The notes beneath the pieces were generated by a model. It saw only the letters and a program-made list of their open reading frames with translations. It made no database searches and was not told where the DNA came from. Below, in pieces: positions 1 through 8,335 of a DNA stretch of 64,000 bases (positions within the stretch are counted from its first letter, which is position 1; every line of letters begins with the position of its first letter). Source of the stretch: an uncultured Ruegeria sp. (GTDB lineage: Bacteria > Pseudomonadota > Alphaproteobacteria > Rhodobacterales > Rhodobacteraceae); assembly GCF_947497005.1 (NCBI RefSeq), contig NZ_CANMFF010000013.1, positions 89,062-153,061 of the forward strand, in the 5' to 3' direction. The position numbers and the translations under genes were made by a program.

Positions 1-488
1 TCAGACAAGATGAACACAGCCAATGGTAACCCTTGTGCCGTGTAGACGAAGATCAAGGCCCAGAGCGTGTTCACCAGACCAGTGGCGACCATCATTTCCA
101 GAATCGCGACCGTGCCGATGCGGATCGGGATCATGATACCAAGCGCCAGATAGAGGCCCATCAAAGTGTTGCCCTTGAACTTGTATTCACTCAACGCATA
201 AGCGGCCATGGCACCGAAAAGCAGGACGAACGCCAGCGAAACTACGGTGACAATCAGTGAGTTCTGGAAATAGAGGAAAAAGTCCCCCTGCTTCATCACC
301 GTTTGGTAACCGATCAGAGAAAAGCTCTCGGCGTCGGGTAAAGCGAGCGGTTCGCGAAAGATAGCGCGGCGTGTCTTGAAGCTGTTGATGATGATCACGA
401 AGACCGGGAACAGCGCGATCAGCGTATAGAGTATCAGCGCCCCGTGCATGGCGGCGGTGTTCAACGGGTTTGAGCGAGCTTTGTTCAT
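1..488 (-). CDS. Carbohydrate ABC transporter permease (MalG/UgpE type), C-terminus cut by window edge
   Basis: Reading leftward from the ATG at 488, the frame stays open to the window edge and encodes at least 162 residues. It begins MNKARSNPLNTAAMHG, followed by a hydrophobic segment (LILYTLIALFPVFVIII), the NSFKTRRAIF stretch typical of MalG-type permeases, and further membrane segments. It starts 10 bases after the stop of the partner permease, so the two form one transcript. Its role is one half of the inner-membrane channel of a sugar importer. The ATPase is not in the window and probably lies beyond the left edge. The family is clear; the substrate is inferred only from the amino-sugar genes nearby. 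Confidence 0.85.
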   Translation of the reverse strand, partial: MNKARSNPLNTAAMHGALILYTLIALFPVFVIIINSFKTRRAIFREPLALPDAESFSLIGYQTVMKQGDFFLYFQNSLIVTVVSLAFVLLFGAMAAYALSEYKFKGNTLMGLYLALGIMIPIRIGTVAILEMMVATGLVNTLWALIFVYTAQGLPLAVFILS

Positions 489-498
489 CGTCAGACCC

Positions 499-1413
499 TC
501 ACATCTGATACCGGCGCATCCGGGTTTGGATGCCGAAGAGGTAGATGCAGACACCTACAAGGATGATGGCGAACATGGCACCAGCGATGGCGGACCCCAT
601 GTGCGGGTCGCCCAGTTGCAACTGGAAACCGAAGAAAGTGCGATACATGAAGGTGCCGAGGATATCAGTTGAGAAGTCCGGGCCTGCAAGTGCACCCTGA
701 GACACGTAAATCAGGTCGAACGCATTGAAATTACCCACGAATGTCAGAATCGATATGATCCCGATCGACGGCAGGATCAGAGGCAGTTTGATCTTCCAGA
801 AGGCGGAAGCCCCGGTGATCCCGTCGATCTCTCCGGCCTCAAGGATTTCCTCGGGGATTGAAAGCAGGGCGGCATAGATCAGCATCATCGGGATGCCAAC
901 GAATTGCCAGACCGAAACAAGTGCCAGTGTGGTCAGTGCGTATTCTTCCTTTCCCAGCCACGGCGCGAACAGCGACTTCAGGCCAACCGCATCCAGCATC
1001 GAAGGTGCAATCCCCCAAAGTGGAGACAGGATCAGTTTCCAGGCAAAGCCCACGATCACAAAGCTCAGGATCGTTGGGATGAAAATCGCCGACCGATAAA
1101 GCGCGGCAAAGCGCAGCCTGGGATGTGACAAGATCGCGGCCAGAGCAACGCCGATTGGATTTTGCACCAGCATATGGACCAGGAAGAACCAGAAGTTGTT
1201 GCCCAAGGCATTCCAGAATTGCTCAGACCAGATCGGATCGAAGAACAGGGTGCGGAAATTCTGCAAACCCACATAGATGCGGTTTTGATCGACCTCGGTG
1301 AATAGCGCGAGACGCAGCGTGTTGAACAAGGGGAAGATCATCACTGCCGTGTAGACCAGCACCGCAGGGGCGAGGAAAACGGCAATGTGCCAGCGTATGC
1401 GGCGGGTTTGCAT
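499..1413 (-). CDS. Carbohydrate ABC transporter permease (MalF/UgpA type)
   Basis: A 304-residue membrane protein with an N-terminal membrane helix (VFLAPAVLVYTAVMIFPLFNTL) and about six predicted segments. The EAGEIDGITGASAFWKIKLP stretch near residue 195 is the EAA loop that docks on the ABC ATPase. The length is normal for MalF-like permeases of the UgpA type. It sits between the substrate-binding protein gene and the second permease in the usual order, all on the minus strand. The ATG at 1413 is preceded by a CGGAG ribosome-binding site. With the murQ neighbour, the cargo is likely an amino sugar or muropeptide-derived sugar; this is inference. Confidence 0.88.
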   Translation of the reverse strand: MQTRRIRWHIAVFLAPAVLVYTAVMIFPLFNTLRLALFTEVDQNRIYVGLQNFRTLFFDPIWSEQFWNALGNNFWFFLVHMLVQNPIGVALAAILSHPRLRFAALYRSAIFIPTILSFVIVGFAWKLILSPLWGIAPSMLDAVGLKSLFAPWLGKEEYALTTLALVSVWQFVGIPMMLIYAALLSIPEEILEAGEIDGITGASAFWKIKLPLILPSIGIISILTFVGNFNAFDLIYVSQGALAGPDFSTDILGTFMYRTFFGFQLQLGDPHMGSAIAGAMFAIILVGVCIYLFGIQTRMRRYQM

Positions 1414-1435
1414 GGGAATCTCCGGGGATAAAGTG

Positions 1436-1461
1436 CCGGACGCGACGCAAGGCGCGTCCGG
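1436..1461 (-). other. Intergenic hairpin between binding-protein and permease genes
   Basis: A perfect 9-bp inverted repeat (CCGGACGCG / CGCGTCCGG, 8-base loop) lies in the 68-base gap between the substrate-binding protein stop and the permease start. No T-run follows it in the leftward direction, so it is better read as an mRNA-stabilising or attenuating hairpin than as a full terminator. Such hairpins commonly keep binding-protein transcript levels above those of the permeases. Confidence 0.5.
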
Positions 1462-1481
1462 AAGTGTTCAAGTATCAGGCT

Positions 1482-2735
1482 TTACTGATGCGGGGCGTAC
1501 CAGCTGGCCAGACCGTTCTGCAGCTCCTGGCCCAAATCCTCTGGGGCCTCGGTGCCCTTAATGGCTGCAACCGACGCACCCCAAGTCTCGTTTTCGAGAT
1601 TTGGCGTGCCGCGTGACAGGATCTGATAGGTCGATCGGATCGTGCTTTCGCACTCATCCCGCCAACCGACGATTTCCTTGGCCAGCGGATCTTCCAGCTC
1701 GACCGGCGTGTTGGAGAGAGGGAAGAACCCGGGAACAGCGTTGCCAAAGATGCTGGCGAATTCCGGGCTGGCGACCCAGGCCAGGAAGGTTCGGGCGGCC
1801 TCTTGGTTTTCACTGGCCGCGTTCAGACCGATTCCAATGTCAGTGTGGTCCGAGATATAGCAAGTATCACCGGCATTCTGGACCGGCGGCTTAAAGGCAC
1901 CCATCTCAAAATCGGCCTGTGTATTGAAGCCGGCGATCTCCCAGCTGCCTGCCGGGTAAATTGCGGCGCGGCCCAATGTGAAAAGGTTCTGGCTGTCAGG
2001 ATAAGTCTGCGCCTCATATCCGTCACCCAAGTAGTCGGCCCATTTCGCCAAAGTGGCATAAGGCGCAACCCACTGAGGGTCGGTCAGTTTCTGCTCGCCC
2101 TTTATCAGAGCCTGACGGCCTTCTTCACCCTTCCAGTAGTTCGGGCCGATGTTGTTGTAGCCCATAGTCGCGGCTTCCCATTGGTCATTGGTGCCCATCG
2201 CCATGGGGATATAGGTGCCGTCTTCCTTAATCTTGTCCAGTGCGGCGAAGAACTCGGCCTCGGTGGCGGGAACCTCGATGCCCAACTCATTGAACGCGTC
2301 CTTGTTGTAGATGAAGCCGTGGATCACCGACGCCATCGGAACACAGAAGCTGGCAGATGAATCGTCGGTCTGCCATGCGGATTTGGCAACATCCGAGAAG
2401 TTACTCATTGCATCCAAATCGGTCAGGTCGGTCAGATGGCCAGCCTCGAAAAGCGCCAGCGAGGCATCAAACGGGCGGCAGGTGATCAGATCACCGGCTG
2501 ATCCTGCTTCAAGTTTAGAGTTCAGGACGGCATTGTATTCCGCGGGAGCCGACGGAGAAAAAACAACCTTGATACCGGGATTTGCCGCCTCGAAGGCCGG
2601 GATGATCTTGTCCTGCCAGAGGGCGAGGTCATCGTTGCGCCAGCTTTCAATTGTCAGGGTGGCGTCTTGTGCATATGCACCACTTGCGACCAACGCCGTG
2701 CTCATCAGGGCAAGGCTCAGGACATTGCGTTTCAT
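1482..2735 (-). CDS. Sugar ABC transporter periplasmic substrate-binding protein
   Basis: A 417-residue protein with a Sec signal peptide (MKRNVLSLALMSTALVASGAYA, cleavage near residue 23) followed by a mature domain beginning QDATLTIESWRNDDLALWQD, typical of family 1 solute-binding proteins for carbohydrates. The motif GRAAIYPAGSWEI in the middle is characteristic of this family. The ATG overlaps the murQ stop as ATGA, and GGGAG precedes it, so murQ and the transporter are translationally coupled. The protein would capture the sugar in the periplasm and deliver it to the two permeases. Ligand inferred from context as a MurNAc- or GlcNAc-type sugar. Confidence 0.9.
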   Translation of the reverse strand: MKRNVLSLALMSTALVASGAYAQDATLTIESWRNDDLALWQDKIIPAFEAANPGIKVVFSPSAPAEYNAVLNSKLEAGSAGDLITCRPFDASLALFEAGHLTDLTDLDAMSNFSDVAKSAWQTDDSSASFCVPMASVIHGFIYNKDAFNELGIEVPATEAEFFAALDKIKEDGTYIPMAMGTNDQWEAATMGYNNIGPNYWKGEEGRQALIKGEQKLTDPQWVAPYATLAKWADYLGDGYEAQTYPDSQNLFTLGRAAIYPAGSWEIAGFNTQADFEMGAFKPPVQNAGDTCYISDHTDIGIGLNAASENQEAARTFLAWVASPEFASIFGNAVPGFFPLSNTPVELEDPLAKEIVGWRDECESTIRSTYQILSRGTPNLENETWGASVAAIKGTEAPEDLGQELQNGLASWYAPHQ

Positions 2736-3655
2736 TCGTTTTCTCCCAGGTTGATAGTTTCGTTGTTTTGTTTCAGCCGGTTCATCGCAGGGCGCAGATG
2801 ATCACTCGTTTCATTCAGTAGCGCTTGCGCGTCACTTGCTGACTTGGCACCTGCGGCGACAAGCGCTGCGCATTTGAGGTTACCGTTCGCAGCCTTCAAT
2901 GCACCATCTGCATGCTCAGGTGTCACACCGGTCAGTTGGCAAACAATTCCGTTGGCGCGCGCGCGTAGCTTGTCGTTATCTGCCCGCAGATTGATCATCA
3001 TGCCATCCTGAATATGGCCAAGCTCTACTGCCATCAGCGTCGACAACATGTTGAGAGCAATTTTCTGGGCGGTGCCTGCGCCCATCCGGGTTGAGCCCGA
3101 AATCAATTCAGGAGGAGTGGACAGCAGCACGGCATGATCCGCTAGCTGCAACAATTGCGAATCCGCGTTGTTTGCTATTCCAATAACAGGCGTTCCTTTG
3201 CTGCGGGCCAATTTCGCGGCGGCAACAGTATAGGGTGTGGTGCCGCTGGCAGAGACTGCGATGAGCGTATCGGTTGTGAGCATATCCGCCAATTCCTGCG
3301 CAAGGCCATCAATTGCGTCCTCTACATCGCCAGGCATTTCTGCAGTGGTCGGCAATCCGCCCGCCATATGAATGCGGATCTGTTCTGAGGAAATAGAGAA
3401 TGTCCCGCCAAGCTCCAATGCGTCGGATGCAGCCATGAGCCCGGAAGACCCGGCCGCAAGGTATCGAAGCTTGCCGCCTGTCCGGATCGTGTTGGCCATA
3501 GCGGTCGCTCCGCTGCAGATTGGCGCAAGAGCGCCAAACGCAGCCCTTGCTGCTGACGCCTGTGACTGTGCCAGCAGGTTCGCTACTTCTGTCAGCGGGC
3601 GGGTATCGAGCCCGATCGCTTCTTGATGCAGTTGTTCTGTCGCTGGCGTGATCAC
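2732..3655 (-). CDS. murQ: N-acetylmuramic acid 6-phosphate etherase
   Basis: This SIS-fold enzyme cleaves the D-lactyl ether of MurNAc-6-phosphate to give GlcNAc-6-phosphate. The sequence has the MurQ hallmarks: IGLDTRPLTEVANLLAQ near the start, LRYLAAGSSGLMAASDALEL, IAVSASGTTPYTVAAAKLA, and the signature LISGSTRMGAGTAQKIALNMLST. The ORF track starts at a TTG at 3670, but GGGGGAG lies just inside that start and ideally spaced before GTG 3655, so I prefer GTG 3655 (307 residues, close to the usual 300). It leads the transporter operon and is divergent from the kinase. Its product enters the NagA and deaminase steps encoded across the promoter region. Confidence 0.92.
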   Translation of the reverse strand: MITPATEQLHQEAIGLDTRPLTEVANLLAQSQASAARAAFGALAPICSGATAMANTIRTGGKLRYLAAGSSGLMAASDALELGGTFSISSEQIRIHMAGGLPTTAEMPGDVEDAIDGLAQELADMLTTDTLIAVSASGTTPYTVAAAKLARSKGTPVIGIANNADSQLLQLADHAVLLSTPPELISGSTRMGAGTAQKIALNMLSTLMAVELGHIQDGMMINLRADNDKLRARANGIVCQLTGVTPEHADGALKAANGNLKCAALVAAGAKSASDAQALLNETSDHLRPAMNRLKQNNETINLGENE

Positions 3656-3684
3656 GTGATTCTCCCCCAAGAGCTTTCGATATC

Positions 3685-3700
3685 ATACCTTTTAAATACC
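3685..3700 (-). promoter_or_regulatory. Candidate GntR operator, murQ side
   Basis: On the minus strand this reads GGTATTTAAAAGGTAT. A near copy (GGTATTATAAAGGTCT, 13 of 16 identical) stands on the plus strand just before the divergent kinase gene. Each copy is oriented with its own transcript. Their symmetrical placement suggests they bind the GntR regulator encoded at 4689. The assignment is inference; the repeat itself is seen. Confidence 0.4.
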
Positions 3701-3741
3701 ATTAGTCTACCATTTATTTTTTCGCCCTATTTTTCGAGATA

Positions 3742-3771
3742 TTGACGCGGAAATCTGCGATTTGGTTATAT
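3742..3771 (+). promoter_or_regulatory. Sigma-70-like promoter for the kinase/gntR/nagA operon
   Basis: TTGACG and TTATAT are separated by 18 bases in the AT-rich divergent region, giving a predicted transcript start near 3778. The candidate operator at 3795 lies downstream of it and before the start codon, a layout that suits repression. Confidence 0.45.
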
Positions 3772-3794
3772 TTAGGACTTCTAAATTCGGAAAA

Positions 3795-3810
3795 GGTATT
3801 ATAAAGGTCT
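3795..3810 (+). promoter_or_regulatory. Candidate GntR operator, kinase side
   Basis: GGTATTATAAAGGTCT matches 13 of 16 bases of the minus-strand element at 3685-3700. It lies between the predicted promoter and the kinase start codon. Its AAAGG core may double as the ribosome-binding site, which would couple repression to translation initiation. Confidence 0.4.
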
Positions 3811-3814
3811 CTAC

Positions 3815-4702
3815 ATGGTTAAGTCATCAAAACCTCTGATTCTGGCTGCCGATGGGGGAGGAACGCGTTGCCGCGTTGCCGTTTATGTTGGCAGCGGAAC
3901 ACATAGGGTCGAGGTTGGCGCGGCAAACGTGTCTACTGATTTCGAGGCTGCTTGCATCGAATTGCAACGCGGCCTGGAAGCTCTTGCTTCTCAGTCGGGT
4001 ATTTCTGCGGGCGAGCTAGCGCAAACGCCCGCTTATCTGGGCTTGGCCGGGATCACGGGCGACGCGATTGCCAAAAAGCTCGCGGCGGCCTTGCCGTTTC
4101 AACATGTTCGGATCGAAGATGATCGGGCGGCAGCGTTGCGCGGTGCATTAGGGCCACAGGACGGGTTTGTCGCTCACTGCGGCACCGGGTCTTTTGTTGC
4201 GATGCAAAAGGGCGGATTGATACGGCTTGCCGGTGGCTGGGGCCCGGTTCTCGGCGATCAGGCATCTGCGCAATGGGTTGGCAAGCGTGCGCTGTCCAAA
4301 GCGCTGGAGTTCACGGATGACGTGACCGAACCTTCGCAATTGGCGCAAGATCTGTTGTCCCGATATGGCGGCGCCGCCGGAGTTGTACGATCGGCCGCTG
4401 AGATGACTCCTTCTGAATTTGGAACCCTCGCTCCGCTGGTTACCAGGTTTTCCGGTCGCGGTGATAAACTGGCCATGACCATTCTGCAGAATGGCGCAGA
4501 CTATCTTGCTGACATGATGAAAAAAATGGGGTGGGGAGCTGAATTGCCGATTTGTCTGACAGGGGGAATTGGGCCCCTTTACGCACCGTATCTGCCTTTG
4601 GACATGCAATCTGTTTTGGTCCAGCCTGCAGGCGATCCACTGTCCGGCGCACTTGCATTGGCACAAGCTTTTCGGGAGGAAGTCGAACATGAACGTAACT
4701 GA
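3815..4702 (+). CDS. BadF/BadG/BcrA/BcrD-type sugar kinase (N-acetylglucosamine or MurNAc kinase candidate)
   Basis: A 295-residue ASKHA-fold kinase. The phosphate-1 loop AADGGGTRCRVAV is at the N-terminus, HCGTGSFVAM is mid-protein, and GGWGPVLGDQASAQWVGKRAL matches the GlcNAc/glucosamine kinase branch of the BadF family; LTGGIGPLYAPYL is the C-terminal adenosine-binding motif. It would phosphorylate an amino sugar imported unphosphorylated by the ABC system, which explains why an ABC importer rather than a PTS is paired with MurQ and NagA. It is the first gene of the rightward operon, and its 3' end overlaps the gntR start by 14 bases. Substrate specificity (GlcNAc versus MurNAc) cannot be read from sequence. 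Confidence 0.82.
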   Translation: MVKSSKPLILAADGGGTRCRVAVYVGSGTHRVEVGAANVSTDFEAACIELQRGLEALASQSGISAGELAQTPAYLGLAGITGDAIAKKLAAALPFQHVRIEDDRAAALRGALGPQDGFVAHCGTGSFVAMQKGGLIRLAGGWGPVLGDQASAQWVGKRALSKALEFTDDVTEPSQLAQDLLSRYGGAAGVVRSAAEMTPSEFGTLAPLVTRFSGRGDKLAMTILQNGADYLADMMKKMGWGAELPICLTGGIGPLYAPYLPLDMQSVLVQPAGDPLSGALALAQAFREEVEHERN

Positions 4703-5444
4703 TTTCCTGCGACCTGAAGGATGGTTAGGGCAAAACTCAGGGCCACGGTACGTGCAGCTTCGTCAGCGCCTTGAACAAGGGATCGAGGACGGTATCCTCG
4801 CGCCCAACAGTTCGCTGCCTCCCGAGAGAGAAATCGCTGAATTAACCGACCTGTCGCGCGTGACCGTGCGCAAGGCCATTCAGGAATTGGTGCGCAAGGG
4901 CGCGATCGAGCAGAGGCAGGGCTCTGGTTCTTTTGTTCGGGAGCCTGTGGCGAAAGTCGAACAGTCGTTATCCCACCTTACTTCGTTCACCGAAGATATG
5001 GAGCGGCGTGGCCTCAATACGACCTCTACATGGTTGGAGCGTGGAATTTTTCTGCCATCGCCGGAGGAAATGATGGCATTGGGATTGTCGGCTAACGAAC
5101 AGGTCGCCCGAATCCACCGCTTGCGTCAGGCCGGAGGTCGCCCTATGGCATTGGAAAGGGCCGCTCTGCCGCTCGATATCCTGCCTAACCCGACGGAAGT
5201 TACAGGTTCGCTTTATTCTGTTCTCGAACAAACCGGTTTCAGACCTGTGCGTGCGATCCAGAAAATTTCGGCCATCAACCTAGAAGCACCTGAAGCGGAG
5301 CTTCTGGATGTTGCCGAAGGTACGGCCGGGCTTCGGATTCAACGCACATCTTATCTGGAAAGCGGGCGGGTCGCTGAATTGACCCGGTCAATCTATCGCG
5401 GCGATGCCTACGATTTTGTGGCTGAGCTGCGTCTGTCAAATTGA
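4689..5444 (+). CDS. GntR-family (HutC/UTRA) transcriptional regulator of amino-sugar use
   Basis: The reliable start is the ATG at 4689 (MNVTDFLRPEGWLG), preceded by GGAGGAAG; the ORF-track start at 4569 lies inside the kinase gene. The 251-residue protein has a winged helix with ELTDLSRVTVRKAIQELVRKG as recognition helix and a GSGSFV wing, then a UTRA effector domain (IHRLRQAGGRPMALERAALP). NagR/NagQ-type members of this subfamily sense GlcN-6-P or GlcNAc-6-P. The gene lies inside the pathway operon, so autoregulation through the paired repeats near 3690 and 3800 is likely. That role is inferred from context. Confidence 0.88.
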   Translation: MNVTDFLRPEGWLGQNSGPRYVQLRQRLEQGIEDGILAPNSSLPPEREIAELTDLSRVTVRKAIQELVRKGAIEQRQGSGSFVREPVAKVEQSLSHLTSFTEDMERRGLNTTSTWLERGIFLPSPEEMMALGLSANEQVARIHRLRQAGGRPMALERAALPLDILPNPTEVTGSLYSVLEQTGFRPVRAIQKISAINLEAPEAELLDVAEGTAGLRIQRTSYLESGRVAELTRSIYRGDAYDFVAELRLSN

Positions 5445-5455
5445 AAGCCTGGAAA

Positions 5456-6484
5456 ATGTCTGACAAAACCACCCAAATGCGGCAAGAGATCAATGAGATA
5501 CCTGACGCCGTAGATCGCCTGTTGACTGAGGGCGCAGGTTTGATTGCGCAAACCGCAGACGAAATCCGGACCCGCGATCCGCGGTTCCTGATCTCGGTGG
5601 CGCGGGGATCCTCGGACCATGCCTGCAGCTTCTTGAAATACGCATCCGAGCTTCTGCTTGGTTTGCCGATGGCGTCGGTCGGGCCGTCGGTGAAATCCAT
5701 CTATGGCGTCGATATGCGATGCGAGGACGCAATCTGTATCTCGGTTTCGCAATCGGGGCAGAGCCCGGATATTGTACAGCTGGTTCAGTCGCTTACATCC
5801 GGTGGAGCATATTCGGTTGCCATCACGAACAATACAGACTCGGCCTTGGCCGAAGCGGCGACCGCGACACTGCCAATTCATGCGGGTCCTGAACTGAGCG
5901 TGGCAGCGACCAAGACATTCGTAACCTCTCTGGTCGCAGGGCTATGGTTGATTGCGCAAGTGAAGCGTGATGATCTTTTGTTGCGCTCAATCCATGACTT
6001 GCCAGACAGTCTGTCAGAGGCAATCGCCTGTGACTGGAGCGCCGTTGCAGATGCCGTTGATGGGCGCTCGCTTTTTACATTGGGGCGCGGCATGTCTTTG
6101 GCGATCTCCAACGAAGCCGCATTAAAATTCAAGGAAACCTGCCAGATTCACGCGGAAAGTTTTTCGGCGGCCGAGGTTCTGCACGGCCCTGTTTCCATCG
6201 TGGATCACGGCTTTCCTGTGCTTACTCTGTCGTCCGGGGATGCAGCAGAGGCCAATCTGGCCGAGGTTGCAGATGAACTGACTTCCAAAGGGGCCGATGT
6301 TTTTGCCACGACCAGCCGTGTGAAACGCGCGACGGTTCTTCCGCATGTACGGACGTCGCATTGGATGACAGACCCCATACCAACAATCGCCTCATTTTAT
6401 GGAATGGTAGAGAAAGTGGCCACGCAACGCGGGGTTGACCCCGACACACCGCGCCATCTGAAAAAAGTGACGGAAACGGTATGA
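5456..6484 (+). CDS. SIS-domain glucosamine-6-phosphate deaminase-like protein (NagB-II/AgaS type)
   Basis: Two SIS domains without the glutaminase domain of GlmS: LISVARGSSDHACSFLKYASE and ISVSQSGQSPDIVQLVQSL in the first, then the SVAATKTFVTSLVAGLWLIAQ stretch and a second domain with LGRGMSLAISNEAALKFKE. This architecture fits the NagB-II deaminases that convert GlcN-6-P to fructose-6-P and ammonia. Two starts are possible: TTG 5441, overlapping the gntR stop, or ATG 5456 (MSDKTTQMRQEI, 342 residues), which I prefer. The 3' end overlaps nagA as ATGA. There is no classical nagB in the window, so this is probably the deaminase step. Confidence 0.85.
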   Translation: MSDKTTQMRQEINEIPDAVDRLLTEGAGLIAQTADEIRTRDPRFLISVARGSSDHACSFLKYASELLLGLPMASVGPSVKSIYGVDMRCEDAICISVSQSGQSPDIVQLVQSLTSGGAYSVAITNNTDSALAEAATATLPIHAGPELSVAATKTFVTSLVAGLWLIAQVKRDDLLLRSIHDLPDSLSEAIACDWSAVADAVDGRSLFTLGRGMSLAISNEAALKFKETCQIHAESFSAAEVLHGPVSIVDHGFPVLTLSSGDAAEANLAEVADELTSKGADVFATTSRVKRATVLPHVRTSHWMTDPIPTIASFYGMVEKVATQRGVDPDTPRHLKKVTETV

Positions 6485-7614
6485 CCGGTTCCTCGATCAC
6501 CTTTACAGGCGGTCCGATCTTTGATGGCGCAGAACTGCGCGACGGATACGCCGCGCGGTTCAAAAACGGAGTGTTGGATGCGATAGTGCCCGAGCTTCAG
6601 ACAAAGAGAGATGACCAGATCAAAGATCTGTCGGGGAATATCCTTAGCCCTGGCTATGTTGATCTGCAGGTGAATGGCGGCGGTGGCGTTATGTTTAACG
6701 ACGACCCATCCGTTCAAACTCTGACGCGGATCGCCAGGGCACACCGGGCGATGGGTGCGACTAGCATTCTGCCAACGCTGATCACGGATACGGTCGAGAA
6801 AACCAAGGCTGCTGTTGATGCCGCGATGGAAGCTGTTCAATCAGGTATTCCAGGTATCGCGGGTCTGCATCTGGAAGGTCCGCACCTGTCCGAGCGACGC
6901 AAAGGGGCGCATGATGCCGATTTGATCCGCCCGATGCAGCAAACCGATCTGGAAATTATAACTAACGCCGCAAAACACCTGCCTGCCTTGATGGTCACGC
7001 TGGCGCCGGAGAATATCACTCTGAAACAGGTCGAAGTCTTGAAACGCGCAGGAGTGATCGTCTCTCTGGGCCACACGGACGCGTCGTTTGAGACTTGCTT
7101 GGCGTTTGCCAAAGCAGGGGCGCAGTGTGTAACGCATTTGTTCAATGCGATGAGCCAACTTGGAAGCCGCGAACCGGGATTGGTCGGCGCGGCACTATCC
7201 TGCGGATCGCTATCGGCAGGGTTGATCGCCGATGGCATCCACGTTCATCCCGACACAATGCGAGCCGCCTGGGCGGCCAAGCGCGGACCGGGGCAAATCT
7301 TTCTTGTCAGCGACGCAATGGCAGTCGCCGGAACCTCGCAGACTGAGTTTCAGTTGGAAGGCCGCCCGATCCGGCGGGAAAACGGCATGCTGACTTTACA
7401 GGATGGGACTTTGGCAGGGGCAGACTTGTGCCTGACCCAAGCAGTAAGGGTTCTTTCGGAACATGTGGGGATCCCGTTTCAGGAGGCGCTTGCTGCGGCA
7501 ACGATCGCCCCAAATCGGATAATTTCAGGTAAGAGCGAAAAGCAAAAGCTGATGCTCTCACAAATGATATTGATTGCCCCAGATCTGTCCGAGGTCAGAC
7601 CCCTGCGACCTTGA
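6481..7614 (+). CDS. nagA: N-acetylglucosamine-6-phosphate deacetylase
   Basis: A 377-residue amidohydrolase-fold enzyme removing acetate from GlcNAc-6-P. Family motifs are PGYVDLQVNGGGGVMFND at the N-terminal metal site region, GLHLEGPHLSERRKGAHD with the catalytic-site glutamate, VSLGHTDAS, VTHLFNAMSQL, IADGIHVHPDT and the C-terminal aspartate motif FLVSDAMAVAG. The start overlaps the deaminase stop (ATGA), so it is the last gene of the kinase-gntR-deaminase-nagA operon. It supplies GlcN-6-P to the SIS deaminase. The C-terminal tail (residues 355-377) is slightly unlike the usual ending but no frame break is evident. Confidence 0.93.
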   Translation: MTGSSITFTGGPIFDGAELRDGYAARFKNGVLDAIVPELQTKRDDQIKDLSGNILSPGYVDLQVNGGGGVMFNDDPSVQTLTRIARAHRAMGATSILPTLITDTVEKTKAAVDAAMEAVQSGIPGIAGLHLEGPHLSERRKGAHDADLIRPMQQTDLEIITNAAKHLPALMVTLAPENITLKQVEVLKRAGVIVSLGHTDASFETCLAFAKAGAQCVTHLFNAMSQLGSREPGLVGAALSCGSLSAGLIADGIHVHPDTMRAAWAAKRGPGQIFLVSDAMAVAGTSQTEFQLEGRPIRRENGMLTLQDGTLAGADLCLTQAVRVLSEHVGIPFQEALAAATIAPNRIISGKSEKQKLMLSQMILIAPDLSEVRPLRP

Positions 7615-7698
7615 AAGTTTCTATTGCAAGCAAAATTGAGTGTACCAAGTAGGGAATTGGCGGGCAGATTTTCCAGGGTCGGGATTCAAAACCAGTAG

Positions 7699-8085
7699 GT
7701 GACGGCGGCCGGGCAGAGGAAAGAGGCCGCGCAAGCGATCTGCGCCAGGATATCCTTGGCCTGTGGGACAGCTGGCGTCACACCTGTAAAGGTGACCGCT
7801 CGTGAAAAGGTATTGGGTGCGCTGAACATCCTGGCCAATGTAGCCGGGGCCACTACCCCGGGGGAACGCAGACGAGCCTCGGACACCGATTGGAACTTGG
7901 TGGTGTCGGTCAGTGCCTCTGGCGGGTTTTTTCATGTCCCGCGCGGCATTTCCTGCCCTGCGGCGGACGGGTGGCGGCAGTATCATCAAATCTGGGGTCC
8001 ACTGTTAGGTTGGTCGGGCGCGCAGGTCTTGCTGCCTGTTGTGCCAGCAAGGGCGAGGTGGTGAACCTCACCCGCACCTCGATTC
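7699..8085 (+). pseudogene. Frameshifted short-chain dehydrogenase/reductase remnant
   Basis: Three reading frames together rebuild the middle of an SDR. Frame one gives LNILANVAGATTPG (relic of the NNAG motif) and ASDTDWNLVVSVSASGGFF; a second frame gives SRAAFPALRRTGGGSIIK; a third gives GSTVRLVGRAGLAACCASKGEVVNLTR, the catalytic YxxxK segment with the tyrosine position changed to cysteine. At least two frameshifts are needed, and the start and end are eroded. The gene cannot make an active SDR. It may extend a little left of 7699. It sits in the gene-free stretch after nagA. Confidence 0.75.
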
Positions 8086-8335
8086 CGCCGGGGCGGTTGC
8101 CTCAGTCGTTTGAAATTGCCAATGCCATCGCAGGGTGCATGCAAGTGACAGGCGCGTGCTTTGTGACTGATGACCGTCAGTCGGGCAGGGATGACCGGTT
8201 TCACTGGCTAAAGCTGGACGTCCCGGATGCGATTTCGGGCGCGGATTTGGTTCATATGGCACAAGAAGACTTCGGTACCCCTCGGTTCTGGTAAGAAATG
8301 CCGGTATCCTGACCGGAACGCCGCTGACGAGCAAA
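8086..8335 (+). pseudogene. Second SDR remnant, N-terminal half only
   Basis: Downstream of the first remnant the same frame gives FVTDDRQSGRDDRFHWLKLD and then VHMAQEDFGTPRF, after which a shift to another frame continues LVRNAGILTGTPL. This matches the beta-4/NNAGI region of a separate short-chain dehydrogenase. No catalytic half follows before stops appear in all frames. I read it as a truncated, frameshifted N-terminal half of another SDR, so this stretch has collected decaying oxidoreductase genes. Confidence 0.6.
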
